A DNA stretch of 64,000 nt from Pseudomonas pudica (GCF_015680405.1 NZ_JADLJS010000002.1:124001-188000), one strand, 5' to 3'. Counted from the first letter of the stretch, positions 51,648-60,032 are shown. Made by a program: numbers and translations. Notes: generated from the sequence alone by a model not told the origin.

Positions 51648-52688
51648 ATGACCAAACTCGCCGAACTCTCCATCGACAGCGCCCAGCGCACCCACCGCTA
51701 CGCCCGCGGCTGGCATTGCCTGGGGGTCGCCGACGACTACCGTGATGGCAAGCTGCACACTCTGAACGTGTTCGGCACGCGCCTGGTGGCCTTTGCCAGC
51801 AGTACCGGTGCCATCAGCATTCTCGATGCGTTCTGCCCGCACATGGGCGCCGACCTGTCCCAGGGCACCATCGAGAACGACACCGTGGTCTGCCCGTTCC
51901 ACCACTGGAAGTACGACACCAGCGGCAAGTGCGTGGAAATCCCTTACTGCAAACGCATCCCGCCCAAGGCCAAGACCCGCAGCTGGCTGACCTGTGAGGC
52001 AAACAACCTGCTGTTCATCTGGAACAACCCGGAAGGGCGCCCGCCGAAGGAGGGCGTGGTCATTCCGCGCCTGCCGGAGATGGACGACCCTGAGTGGATC
52101 CATGACTGGAACATCGACACCATGTTGATCGAGACCAACCCGCGCGAGCTGGTCGACAACCTGGTTGACGCCCAGCATTTCGGGCCTGTGCATGGCACCC
52201 CGACCAAGTATTTCGCCAACGAGTTCGAAGGGCATATCGGCCGGCAGATCTTCCATGGCGACTCGGAGCGCCTGGGCGGCGACCTGATTGCGCCGTCGGC
52301 GTACTACGGCCCGGCCACCCACTTCACCGAGCTCAGCTCGATGTTCGGCGAGGTGCGGGTGCATGCGATCCTGCTCAACAGCCACGTGCCGGTGACCCCG
52401 GACAGCTTCGTGCTGCGTTTTGGTTGCATGGTCAAGCGCGTGCCGGGCCTTACCGATGAGCAGAACGGCGAAATCGCCAAAGCCTACGTCAGGAGCAACC
52501 GCGAGTCATTCTACCAGGATGTGGACATCTGGAAGCACAAGGTGCGCATCGACAAGCCGGTACTGGCTGAAAACGACGGCCCGGTGTACCAGCTGCGCGA
52601 GTGGTACCAGCAATTTTTCACCGACGAAGACCAGGTACCGGCGAGCATGGCCGAGCTGCGCAGGATCGTCACGGTGGATGAACGCTGA
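51648..52688 (+). CDS. kshA: Rieske oxygenase, 3-ketosteroid 9-alpha-hydroxylase KshA-like
   Basis: 346 residues. Rieske [2Fe-2S] ligands Cys63/His65 (CPH) and Cys82/His85 (CPFH); mononuclear iron ligands Asp174, His177 and His182 in NLVDAQHFGPVHG; and the KshA-type segments KYFANEFEGHIGRQ near 187 and ENDGPVYQLREWYQQFF near 305. KshA hydroxylates C9 of 3-ketosteroids, which opens ring B. Its likely reductase is the KshB-like protein at 25061. It has its own operator and shares a transcript with a small downstream ORF. Confidence 0.87.
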   Translation: MTKLAELSIDSAQRTHRYARGWHCLGVADDYRDGKLHTLNVFGTRLVAFASSTGAISILDAFCPHMGADLSQGTIENDTVVCPFHHWKYDTSGKCVEIPYCKRIPPKAKTRSWLTCEANNLLFIWNNPEGRPPKEGVVIPRLPEMDDPEWIHDWNIDTMLIETNPRELVDNLVDAQHFGPVHGTPTKYFANEFEGHIGRQIFHGDSERLGGDLIAPSAYYGPATHFTELSSMFGEVRVHAILLNSHVPVTPDSFVLRFGCMVKRVPGLTDEQNGEIAKAYVRSNRESFYQDVDIWKHKVRIDKPVLAENDGPVYQLREWYQQFFTDEDQVPASMAELRRIVTVDER

Positions 52689-52741
52689 GTGATTGCGCCC
52701 TGCCTGCCAGCCTGGCAGGGCGCCGGATCAAGAGGTTTGCC

Positions 52742-52915
52742 ATGAAGATACAGCGCTTGCTGGCCTATTGCGTGCCGCTGTCGGTGATGTTGATCATCGG
52801 CCTGACGTTGCTGGCCTCGGCTGCACCGGAATCTGCCGGGGCCAGGGCTTGTCGGCAGATACCGGGTTGCATGAGCATTCTGCCGAGCTTCCAGGGGTTC
52901 CCTGGGGTTCGCTGA
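52742..52915 (+). CDS. Small membrane or secreted peptide downstream of kshA
   Basis: 57 codons, with an AAGAGG site before the ATG. Residues 5-27 are strongly hydrophobic (LLAYCVPLSVMLIIGLTLLASA), which could be a signal peptide cleaved near ASA-AP or a membrane anchor. The rest is short and has two Cys (ACRQIPGC). It lies 53 bp after kshA, before the etfA terminator. No family recognised. The clean ribosome site and signal-like start favour a real gene. Confidence 0.55.
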   Translation: MKIQRLLAYCVPLSVMLIIGLTLLASAAPESAGARACRQIPGCMSILPSFQGFPGVR

Positions 52916-52928
52916 ATGGTGCAGCCAC

Positions 52929-52963
52929 AAAAAAGCCCGACCCTCGATTTGAAGGCCGGGCTT
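52929..52963 (-). terminator. Terminator of etfBA
   Basis: On the minus strand AAGCCCG ... CGGGCTT forms a stem followed by TTTTT. It lies just after the etfA stop and may also stop the kshA transcript from the other side. Confidence 0.8.
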
Positions 52964-52977
52964 CTTGCATTGGTGGA

Positions 52978-53934
52978 TCAGGCCAGTTGTTCAAGCTCCG
53001 GAACCGCTTCGAACAGGTCAGCGACCAGGCCGTAGTCGGCTACCTGGAAGATCGGTGCTTCTTCATCCTTGTTGATCGCCACGATCACCTTGGAGTCCTT
53101 CATGCCAGCCAGGTGCTGGATCGCGCCGGAGATACCGACGGCGATGTACAGCTGTGGCGCGACGATCTTGCCGGTCTGGCCGACCTGCATGTCGTTCGGC
53201 ACGAAGCCGGCGTCGACTGCAGCGCGCGAAGCACCGACGGCAGCGCCGAGCTTGTCGGCCAGGCTGTACAGGTGCTTGAAGTTGTCACCATTGCCCATGC
53301 CACGGCCGCCGGAAACGACGATCCTGGCAGCGGTCAGCTCTGGGCGGTCGGACTTGGCCAGCTCTTCGCCCACGAAGGCCGAGATGCCAGCGTTATGCAC
53401 AGCGCCGACCGCTTCGATGGCAGCCGAACCACCTTCGGCAGCCACGGCGTCGAAGCCGGTGGTACGCACGGTGATGACCTTGATGGCAGCGCTCGATTGT
53501 ACGGTGGCAATGGCGTTACCGGCATAGATCGGGCGCTTGAAGGTGTCGGCGGACTCGACCGAGATGATCTCGGAAATCTGGTCCACGTCCAGCAGCGCGG
53601 CAACGCGCGGCAGGATGTTCTTGCCGTTGGTAGTGGCCGGGGCCAGCACGTGGCTGTAGCCCTTGGCCCCGCCTTGCTCAACAAGAGCAACGATCAGCGG
53701 CGCGACGTTTTCCGGCAGCACGTGGGCGTAGGCAGCGTTATCGGCAACCAGCACTTTGGCCACGCCAGCGATCCTGGCAGCGGACTCGGCAACGCCGCCC
53801 ACGTTCTGGCCAGCGACCAGCACGTGCACATCACCACCGATCTTGGCGGCAGCGGCAACAGTGTTCAGGGTGGCCGGGGCTACGGCACCGTTTTCCAGAC
53901 CTTGTGAAAGGTCAGCGACAACCAGGATAGTCAT
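52978..53934 (-). CDS. etfA: Electron transfer flavoprotein, alpha subunit
   Basis: 318 residues, normal for EtfA. N-terminal [22 protein letters not shown], and the C-terminal FAD domain with [14 protein letters not shown] near 207, [40 protein letters not shown] near 255. It accepts electrons from acyl-CoA dehydrogenases and passes them to ETF:quinone oxidoreductase. Starts one base after the etfB stop. The upstream operator shows it belongs to this regulon rather than being only a housekeeping pair. Confidence 0.96.
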   Translation of the reverse strand: MTILVVADLSQGLENGAVAPATLNTVAAAAKIGGDVHVLVAGQNVGGVAESAARIAGVAKVLVADNAAYAHVLPENVAPLIVALVEQGGAKGYSHVLAPATTNGKNILPRVAALLDVDQISEIISVESADTFKRPIYAGNAIATVQSSAAIKVITVRTTGFDAVAAEGGSAAIEAVGAVHNAGISAFVGEELAKSDRPELTAARIVVSGGRGMGNGDNFKHLYSLADKLGAAVGASRAAVDAGFVPNDMQVGQTGKIVAPQLYIAVGISGAIQHLAGMKDSKVIVAINKDEEAPIFQVADYGLVADLFEAVPELEQLA

Positions 53935-53935
53935 A

Positions 53936-54685
53936 TCAGATTACCTTCGCTTCGTTCTTCAGCTTCTCGACCAGTTCGGCCACCGATTTGACCTTGATGC
54001 CAGCGCTACGGGCAGCCGGAGCTTCAACCTTCAGGGTCTTGTTGGTGGAGGCGAGGGAAACGCCCAGCGCGTCTGGAGTAACGGTCTCCAGCGGCTTCTT
54101 CTTGGCCTTCATGATGTTCGGCAGCGACGCGTAGCGTGGCTCGTTCAGGCGCAGGTCGGTAGTGACGATGGCCGGCAGGTTCAGTGCAACGGTCTGCAGG
54201 CCGCCGTCGATTTCACGGGTGACGTTCAGCTTGTCGCCAGCCACTTCGACCTTGGAGGCGAAGGTGCCCTGGGCGAAACCGGTCAGCGCAGCCAGCATCT
54301 GGCCGGTCTGGTTGTTGTCGCTGTCGATGGCCTGCTTGCCGAGGATGACCAGCTGCGGCTGCTCTTTGTCGACAACGGCTTTCAGCGCCTTGGCCACGGC
54401 CAGGGAATTCAGTTCGTCAGCGGCTTCGACCAGGATGGCACGATCGGCACCCAGGGCCAGGGCGGTACGCAGTTGCTCCTGGGCAGTGGCCGGGCCGACG
54501 GAAACGACGACGATCTCGGACGCGACACCCTTTTCCTTCAGGCGTACGGCTTCTTCCACGGCGATTTCGCAGAAGGGGTTCATGGACATCTTGACGTTAG
54601 CAAGGTCGACGCCGGAGCTGTCCGCCTTGACGCGAACCTTGACGTTGTAGTCGACCACTCGTTTGACGCTTACCAATACCCTCAT
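53936..54685 (-). CDS. etfB: Electron transfer flavoprotein, beta subunit
   Basis: 249 residues from the ATG at 54685, the standard EtfB start ([19 protein letters not shown]), with GGAGAG upstream; the longer open frame to 54781 holds the operator. AMP-binding region [26 protein letters not shown] near 82 and the recognition loop [15 protein letters not shown] near 190 are intact. Pairs with EtfA to serve the many acyl-CoA dehydrogenases of the cluster. Confidence 0.96.
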   Translation of the reverse strand: MRVLVSVKRVVDYNVKVRVKADSSGVDLANVKMSMNPFCEIAVEEAVRLKEKGVASEIVVVSVGPATAQEQLRTALALGADRAILVEAADELNSLAVAKALKAVVDKEQPQLVILGKQAIDSDNNQTGQMLAALTGFAQGTFASKVEVAGDKLNVTREIDGGLQTVALNLPAIVTTDLRLNEPRYASLPNIMKAKKKPLETVTPDALGVSLASTNKTLKVEAPAARSAGIKVKSVAELVEKLKNEAKVI

Positions 54686-54766
54686 AGGCTCTCCAGTCAT
54701 TGATGTTACGAATGCGGGGTAGGGGGGTTGCCTGGTAATGACGGTATCGCAGCGGGTGCGGGTGGG

Positions 54767-54784
54767 GATCGTCCGTTTCAACTA
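54767..54784 (-). promoter_or_regulatory. Operator motif, site 15 (etfBA)
   Basis: Minus strand TAGTTGAAACGGACGATC. TAGT and GGACGAT are kept; three mismatches in all. GATACC is 18 bp downstream; etfB starts 81 bp away. Confidence 0.65.
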
Positions 54785-54805
54785 GCGGCCGGCTGTTACC
54801 TCGGA

Positions 54806-55605
54806 TCAGAGCGGCTCACTTGAGCGGCTATTGGTTTTCTCTGGGGTTGATGTAGCGGGATGGTGCAGGTAGGTACCGTTCGGATCGGTAATCTGGAAGA
54901 CGTTACCGTGCCGCCAACCATCAGCATGGGGGTCTGCTGCTGGGACTCGAATGTTGGCCCGCTGAGCTTTGATCTTGGCAGAATCCACTCCCAGACGCGA
55001 TTGCGCTGCTCGACCATGTCAGCGTTCGCTTGGCCGTCTGCTGTGAATCCCATCATCAACTGTGGTACGCCGACGGGAAGTGCTTTGTCCTGGTCTGTGT
55101 GCCAGGTGTGCCATGTCTTCCCATAAGTATGAGCAAGCCGCTCCACGAGCATATGTTCAGCAGACGCAGGGATCCCGGGAGCGATCAATTGCCCAGAGGA
55201 GACCTCATAGCCATGGCTGTGCCACATCGACTTCTCCTTGATCGGCAACGAAGCGAACAGCTTCTCGTCGATGATGTACTCGACGCCCATGATCTTCGCA
55301 TCCTTGGTGTTGCCGTCGAAGATGACGCACTGGATGACATCCTCATTCAGGATGGAGCAGTAATGATGCGCTTCCATCTGCAGGTCCGGATGCCCGTTGT
55401 AAAAGTGAAAGCCATCCAGGTAGGCGTTGATAGCCTCAATGGGGGGCTTGGATTGCAATGCGGCTGCTCCGGCTTCCAGCAGGTGGGTTTTGGCTGACGC
55501 GGGCCTGCCAGGTGTCTCCACTGGTGACTTTGTATCGGTAGCGGAGCAAGCCCACAGCAGGCTACAGGCGAGAGAAAAGGAAATCGATTGAAGTAACTGG
55601 CGCAT
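54806..55605 (-). pseudogene. DUF1264 (OBAP-like) lipoprotein gene with a frameshift
   Basis: The open frame from 55611/55605 begins with a lipoprotein signal (SISFSLACSLLWAC, lipobox LLWAC). It has the DUF1264 body: HHYCSILNEDVIQCVIFDGN, MGVEYIIDEKLFASLP, WHSHGYEVSSGQLIAPGIP, TYGKTWHTWHTD and PQLMMGFTADGQ. Near 54990 the family pattern moves to another frame (LGVDSAKIKAQRANIRVPAADPHADGW, then GNVFQITDPNGTYLHH, ending at 54806). The unshifted frame runs on with unrelated residues. Either a one- or two-base indel has broken the gene or the read has an error. Not obviously linked to steroid degradation. Confidence 0.75.
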
Positions 55606-55753
55606 GAGCATGTCTCTGGTTGTAGTCCCTAGAGGACAACCTTGGCTTGGTAAGCGGACAGCCCAACAGACGAATGGCCGGATTCAGAGAGCAAACGCGG
55701 TGGTGACAGTCACAGTCACTGCATGTGCGAAGCTCACCCAATACGTCATTTAA

Positions 55754-55769
55754 CATAATACTCATTATG
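55754..55769. repeat. Palindrome CATAAT-ACTC-ATTATG
   Basis: Perfect 6-bp inverted repeat with an ACTC centre, 145 bp upstream of the DUF1264 gene. The palindrome at 56416-56449 has the same centre. Confidence 0.6.
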
Positions 55770-56211
55770 CGCTAGTCTGTATTTGGTCACTTGACCACGA
55801 GTGAGCCACTTTGGGACCAAGGAATGCTCCCTGGTCTAGATAAACCGTCCTGATCCGTCGCTCGCTTACCATCACAAGCGCCAACTTGGGGCCTGTATGC
55901 GTCAGCCTCGTCTTTTGGACTGTTGGTTACAGCTGGACATCAGGCCAGGCCATTGCACCTGAACCCAGAGTGTTTAAATGAAGCTTGGTACGGTCACCTT
56001 CGACTTTGTTTCCCAGGAAAACCCGGTGCATGCATTGCCACGCTGACGACAAGTGCCTGTCAGTCAGTGCCTTGGAGGTTGCCACGCTGCTCATCGCTGG
56101 CAACCGAACACCCGGTGGATCGCTTGACGCGGTCAATTGTTGGAGCCCGCCTTGTGTCGCCATGGGCTTGCAAGGTAGCCCCCGGCAATTCATGCCTTTT
56201 CTTTGAAACTT

Positions 56212-56262
56212 TGGGGCCGCTGCGCAGCCCATCGCGGCACAGGGCCGCTCCTACAAGGGCCC
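56212..56262. repeat. REP-like element
   Basis: GGGGCCGCTGCGCAGCCCATCGCGGCACAGGGCCGCTCCTACA has the stem, CCCATCGC and GCTCCTACA features of Pseudomonas REPs. Confidence 0.6.
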
Positions 56263-56415
56263 GCGCAGGATTGGGAAGAAAGTTGATTACACTTAATGCA
56301 GGCCTCAAGCCTGCAAGCGCTATGACCAGTGCAAGCGACATCAGACACATCAGGACCGCGCGATACTTGAGGCCAAGGCACTCCCCATTTGCCGCGCTTA
56401 ATATGCAAAATGGGT

Positions 56416-56449
56416 ATAACTACACTAAATACTCATTTAGCGTAGTTAT
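56416..56449. repeat. 34-bp palindrome with an ACTC centre
   Basis: ATAACTAC-A-CTAAAT-ACTC and ATTTAG-C-GTAGTTAT pair over 14 of 15 positions. It is 26 bp beyond the paaX stop and looks like a strong operator rather than a terminator (AT-rich, no T-run). Confidence 0.65.
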
Positions 56450-56475
56450 ATAGAACCCGCCTCTGCACCCAATCC

Positions 56476-57399
56476 TCAAACAAGCCCGCCAAAACGCCTG
56501 TAAAAGCCTTCATTCACATCCGGCAAAGGCCCATCAGCCGTCTCCAGCGCTGCATTCAGCCATTCTTCCGCCTTGGCAAACACAAGCCGATAGAGGTTAC
56601 GGCACAACTGCCGCGCGGCCCTTCCCTCCCAATCCCCAGGCAGTAGCTCGTCCGGCAGCTGCGGATCGCGCAGCAGCAGCCGGCGGTATTCGTGAATCAG
56701 CAGCGTTCGTGCCAGGAAACAATCCTGCGCATCGAGCTGTTGCTGCTCTTTCAAACCTTGCCAAAGTGGCCTGAACAGCTGGATGAACTCGCTGTACTGC
56801 TGCCCCAGCTCGTCGATTCGCCAGCTTTCCCGAACCTGGGCGCGCATGGCCTTGGATGCCAGCACTTCCTGGGTGTGGGTTTCGAAGACGATGCTGTCGT
56901 CGCTCGCCTCCAGGTCACGCAAGGTGGTGGCCAGGTCGGCGCGGTCTGCCCGTGGGCAGCCCAGCAGGTTCGGCGCCATGGCCCCGAAGCCCTGCCATTC
57001 CAACTCTTCACGCAAAGCCTTGCGTTTGCCGGCCTCCAGTTGCGAGAGCAACACCAGCGTCCAGGCACCGTCCCAGGCTGGCTGGCTCGGGCTGTAGACC
57101 CGCTTGAAGGCTTTCTCGAACCGCCGGCGGCCCGTACCTGTCAGGCTGTAGTAACTGCGGCGGCCGACCTTTTCGGCGGTGAGCCAGCCTTCCTTGGTAA
57201 GGCGGAAGATCGATGTGCGGATCAGGCGCTCGTTGATGCCGATCGGCTCCAGCAGGTTGATCAGGCTGCCCAACCAAACGGTTCCGCCGTGGGGTTCGAT
57301 GGCGTCGCCGTATAAAGTGATGATCAGGGAACTGGCGCGGATTGGCGTCTGTTCCTGGAAGCGGGTGATCAAGTTGTTCAGTGGGGCGAGATTGCTCAT
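56476..57399 (-). CDS. paaX: Phenylacetate pathway repressor PaaX
   Basis: 307 residues from the ATG at 57399; the long upstream extension of the frame overlaps paaY antisense and is not coding. PaaX/GntR-like: N-terminal winged helix with ASSLIITLYGDAIEPHGGTVWLGSLINLLEPIGINERLIRTSIFRLTKEGWL at 22-75 and the wing GRRSYYSLT, then the PaaX C-terminal domain. It represses paa operons and is released by phenylacetyl-CoA. Placed after paaY in the same direction, as in P. putida. Confidence 0.95.
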   Translation of the reverse strand: MSNLAPLNNLITRFQEQTPIRASSLIITLYGDAIEPHGGTVWLGSLINLLEPIGINERLIRTSIFRLTKEGWLTAEKVGRRSYYSLTGTGRRRFEKAFKRVYSPSQPAWDGAWTLVLLSQLEAGKRKALREELEWQGFGAMAPNLLGCPRADRADLATTLRDLEASDDSIVFETHTQEVLASKAMRAQVRESWRIDELGQQYSEFIQLFRPLWQGLKEQQQLDAQDCFLARTLLIHEYRRLLLRDPQLPDELLPGDWEGRAARQLCRNLYRLVFAKAEEWLNAALETADGPLPDVNEGFYRRFGGLV

Positions 57400-57476
57400 G
57401 GGCGAACTATGCGCGGTTAAAGCACCGACTATACCTGCGCGGCGTGCCGCGTGGCCATTGCGCGACGCTGCCAGGC

Positions 57477-58076
57477 TCATGCCGATGCCTGGCCTTTGGG
57501 CCTGACGCCGGTGTCTTCCATGCGTGGGCGCTCGGGCTCGACCTCGGTCAGCGGCGGGCATTCGACCATGCTGTTCATGCAGCGTTGCGCCAAGTGTTGG
57601 TACTCCGCCGTGCCGCGTTGCTTCCAGGCCAGTTCCTGTTCGGTCAACGGGCGTTTGACCTGAGCTGGCGAGCCCATCACCAGGCTTTGCGCCGCACATT
57701 CGAAGCCCGCCTTGACGAATGCCGTGGCCGCGACAATGCAACGCGGTGCCACATGGGCACCATCCATCACCACTGCGTTCATGCCGATCAAGGCGTCTTC
57801 GCCCACGCGGCAGCCGTGCAGCACGGCACCGTGCCCGACATGCCCGTTGCGTTCGACCACCGTATCGCCACCCGGGAAACCGTGCATCACGCAGGTGTCC
57901 TGCAGGTTGGCGCCCTCCTCCAGCACGATACGACCGAAATCCCCCCTCATTGATGCCAGGGGGCCGACGTAGCAACGAGGGCCGACGATGACATCACCGA
58001 TCAGCACGGCGCTGGGGTGCACGTAGGCTGTCGGATGAACCACGGGCGTCAGGCCGTCCAGTCGATAGCAAGGCAT
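57477..58076 (-). CDS. paaY: PaaY, gamma-carbonic-anhydrase-like hexapeptide thioesterase
   Basis: 199 residues. Left-handed beta-helix hexapeptide repeats ([27 protein letters not shown] at 12-38) and metal-ligand His residues in [27 protein letters not shown] near 63-88. PaaY is a thioesterase that clears dead-end CoA esters (such as 2-hydroxycyclohepta-1,4,6-triene-1-formyl-CoA). First gene of the paaY-paaX minus-strand unit, divergent from paaF. Confidence 0.94.
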   Translation of the reverse strand: MPCYRLDGLTPVVHPTAYVHPSAVLIGDVIVGPRCYVGPLASMRGDFGRIVLEEGANLQDTCVMHGFPGGDTVVERNGHVGHGAVLHGCRVGEDALIGMNAVVMDGAHVAPRCIVAATAFVKAGFECAAQSLVMGSPAQVKRPLTEQELAWKQRGTAEYQHLAQRCMNSMVECPPLTEVEPERPRMEDTGVRPKGQASA

Positions 58077-58430
58077 GGCAAAGCTCCTGAAATGATTTCA
58101 AATGCGCCTTGATCTTGTATCACAATCTTGTGGTGCGTCAATCAGCATGGTCGTGTATCGCTTTTGCTGGAGTCATCGCGCTCCCATAAATTCAGCATTA
58201 TGCGTTGAATACAGGGTGATGAAGCGATTCAACATCATGAAACCCTTTGCTGAGGCAGTTGTCACTCACACAAAAAGAGATACATGAAACAATTTTGGAT
58301 GTTGCATTGTTGTATCGCGTAATGCATATACTGGTTCCACCTGGACGTGATCCCGCATCACGCCCCTGCAAACAATTCCAAGAAATGCCGGCCCCACGAT
58401 GTGCCGTGCGTGCAGCCAGAGGAACCCGAC
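58077..58430. promoter_or_regulatory. paaY-paaF divergent promoter region
   Basis: 354 bases without a gene. Several TGTATC/GATACA copies (about 58115, 58152, 58279 and 58311), including the palindrome TTGTATCACAA near 58115, could be PaaX sites. A possible paaF promoter is TTGCAT at 58302 with TATACT at 58327 (19-bp spacer). Exact operator limits cannot be set by eye. Confidence 0.5.
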
Positions 58431-59204
58431 ATGCCGCGATATCTCGATGTGCAGGCGCCCGACCACGGTGTGCTGCTCATTACTTTGCAACGGCCCGAGG
58501 CACTCAACGCCCTGTGCACCGAGCTACTGGCAGAGCTGGCCGCCGCGCTGGAAGCGGCCGGGCAAGACGAGCAGACCCGCGCGGTGGTCATCACCGGCAG
58601 CCGCAAGGCATTCGCCGCAGGCGCCGATATCCGCGAAATGGCCGAGCGCGATCTGGTCGGCATCCTCAACGACCCCCGGGTGGCCCACTGGCAAAGCATC
58701 GCCGCCTTCCCCAAGCCACTGATCGCCGCCGTCAACGGCTATGCCCTGGGTGGCGGCTGCGAACTGGTGATGTGCGCCGACATCGTCATCGCCGGCAGCG
58801 ACGCCCGTTTCGGCCAGCCGGAAATCAACCTCGGCATCATCCCCGGCGCCGGTGGCACTCAGCGCCTGCTGCGGGCTGTAGGCAAGCCGCTGGCCATGCA
58901 AATGGTGCTGACCGGCGAAGCCATCACCGCCCGTCATGCCTTGCAGGCCGGGCTGGTCAGCGAAATCACCCAGCCGGAACTCACCGTCGAACGCGCCCTG
59001 CACGTCGCCCGCAGCATCGCCGCCAAGGCCCCGCTGGCGGTGCGCCTGGCCAAGGAAGCGCTGCTCAAGGCCGGCGATACCGACCTGGCCAGCGGCCTGC
59101 GTTTCGAACGCCATGCCTTCACCCTGCTGGCCGGCACCGCCGACCGCGACGAAGGCATCCGTGCCTTCCAGGAAAAACGCCAGGCCCGCTTCCAGGGCCG
59201 CTGA
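58431..59204 (+). CDS. paaF: 2,3-dehydroadipyl-CoA hydratase PaaF
   Basis: 257 residues from the ATG at 58431 (AGAGGAACCCGAC upstream); the longer frame starts in non-coding DNA. Crotonase with FAAGADIREM near 65, GGGCELVMCADIVIAG near 105 (first Glu) and QPEINLGIIPGAGGTQRL near 130 (second Glu). Hydrates 2,3-dehydroadipyl-CoA late in phenylacetate degradation. First gene of the paa operon. Confidence 0.95.
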   Translation: MPRYLDVQAPDHGVLLITLQRPEALNALCTELLAELAAALEAAGQDEQTRAVVITGSRKAFAAGADIREMAERDLVGILNDPRVAHWQSIAAFPKPLIAAVNGYALGGGCELVMCADIVIAGSDARFGQPEINLGIIPGAGGTQRLLRAVGKPLAMQMVLTGEAITARHALQAGLVSEITQPELTVERALHVARSIAAKAPLAVRLAKEALLKAGDTDLASGLRFERHAFTLLAGTADRDEGIRAFQEKRQARFQGR

Positions 59205-59238
59205 TCACCTTTCCCTCGACTGACGGAGCGAGTCTGTC

Positions 59239-60030
59239 ATGACTTTCCAGCACATCCTGTTTTCCATCGAGGACGGCGTCGCCCTCCTCTCGTTGAATCG
59301 CCCCGAGCAGCTGAACAGCTTCAATACCGCCATGCACCTGGAAGTGCGCGAGGCACTCAAGCAAGTACGCCAGAGCAGCGAAGCACGGGTGTTGTTGCTG
59401 ACTGCCGAAGGCCGTGGATTCTGCGCCGGCCAGGACCTGTCCGACCGCAACGTCGCCCCGGGCGCCGAGATGCCGGACCTGGGCGAATCGATCGACAAGT
59501 TCTACAACCCGCTGGTGCGCACCCTGCGCGACCTGCCGCTGCCGGTAGTCTGCGCGGTGAACGGTGTGGCTGCCGGTGCCGGTGCCAACATTCCGCTGGC
59601 TTGCGACCTGGTGCTGGCGGCCCGCTCGGCCAGCTTCATCCAGGCCTTCTGCAAGATTGGCCTGGTACCCGACTCCGGCGGTACCTGGCTGCTGCCGCGC
59701 CTGGTCGGCATGGCGCGGGCCAAGGCCCTGGCGATGCTGGGCGAGCGCCTGGGCGCCGAACAGGCCCAGCAATGGGGGCTGATCCACCGCGTGGTGGACG
59801 ATGCCGCGCTGCGCGACGAAGCCCTCACCCTTGCCCGACAGCTCGCCACCCAGCCCACTTACGGCCTGGCCCTGATCAAGCGCAGCCTCAACGCCAGTTT
59901 CGACAACGGTTTCGATGAACAGCTGGAACTGGAGCGCGACCTGCAGCGCCTGGCCGGGCGCAGCGAGGACTATCGTGAAGGCGTGAGTGCCTTCATGAAC
60001 AAGCGCACGCCGGCATTCAAGGGGCGTTGA
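59239..60030 (+). CDS. paaG: Ring-1,2-epoxyphenylacetyl-CoA isomerase PaaG
   Basis: 263 residues. Crotonase isomerase with GRGFCAGQDLSDRNVAPG near 56, AVNGVAAGAGANIPLACDLVLAARSASF near 105 and GLVPDSGGTWLLPRLVG near 137. Converts the phenylacetyl-CoA epoxide to the oxepin. GGAG site before the ATG; 34 bp after paaF and 2 bp before paaH. Confidence 0.95.
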   Translation: MTFQHILFSIEDGVALLSLNRPEQLNSFNTAMHLEVREALKQVRQSSEARVLLLTAEGRGFCAGQDLSDRNVAPGAEMPDLGESIDKFYNPLVRTLRDLPLPVVCAVNGVAAGAGANIPLACDLVLAARSASFIQAFCKIGLVPDSGGTWLLPRLVGMARAKALAMLGERLGAEQAQQWGLIHRVVDDAALRDEALTLARQLATQPTYGLALIKRSLNASFDNGFDEQLELERDLQRLAGRSEDYREGVSAFMNKRTPAFKGR

Positions 60031-60032
60031 TC

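Larger units (their letters stand above)
55612..56475. other. Gene-free junction between the steroid cluster and paa genes
   Basis: 864 bases with lower GC than either side. It holds two operator-like palindromes (55754-55769 and 56416-56449), a REP-like element near 56212-56262 and no convincing coding frame: the open frames on both strands have no recognisable start site or family. It may be the edge of an inserted block. Confidence 0.6.

Noticed and set aside
1..54685. An aromatic (phenol/biphenyl) meta-cleavage pathway
   Set aside because: TesB/D/E/F/G alone could fit, but the Ipd, EchA20, FadA6, KshA/B and hydroxysteroid-dehydrogenase genes point to steroids.
55774..55791. TAGTCTGTATTTGGTCAC as a sixteenth operator
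   Set aside because: Only the left half matches; the right half fails and no cluster gene lies downstream.
55923..56453. 176-codon plus-strand open frame in the junction
   Set aside because: No ribosome site, no recognisable family, spans a REP and a palindrome; treated as non-coding.
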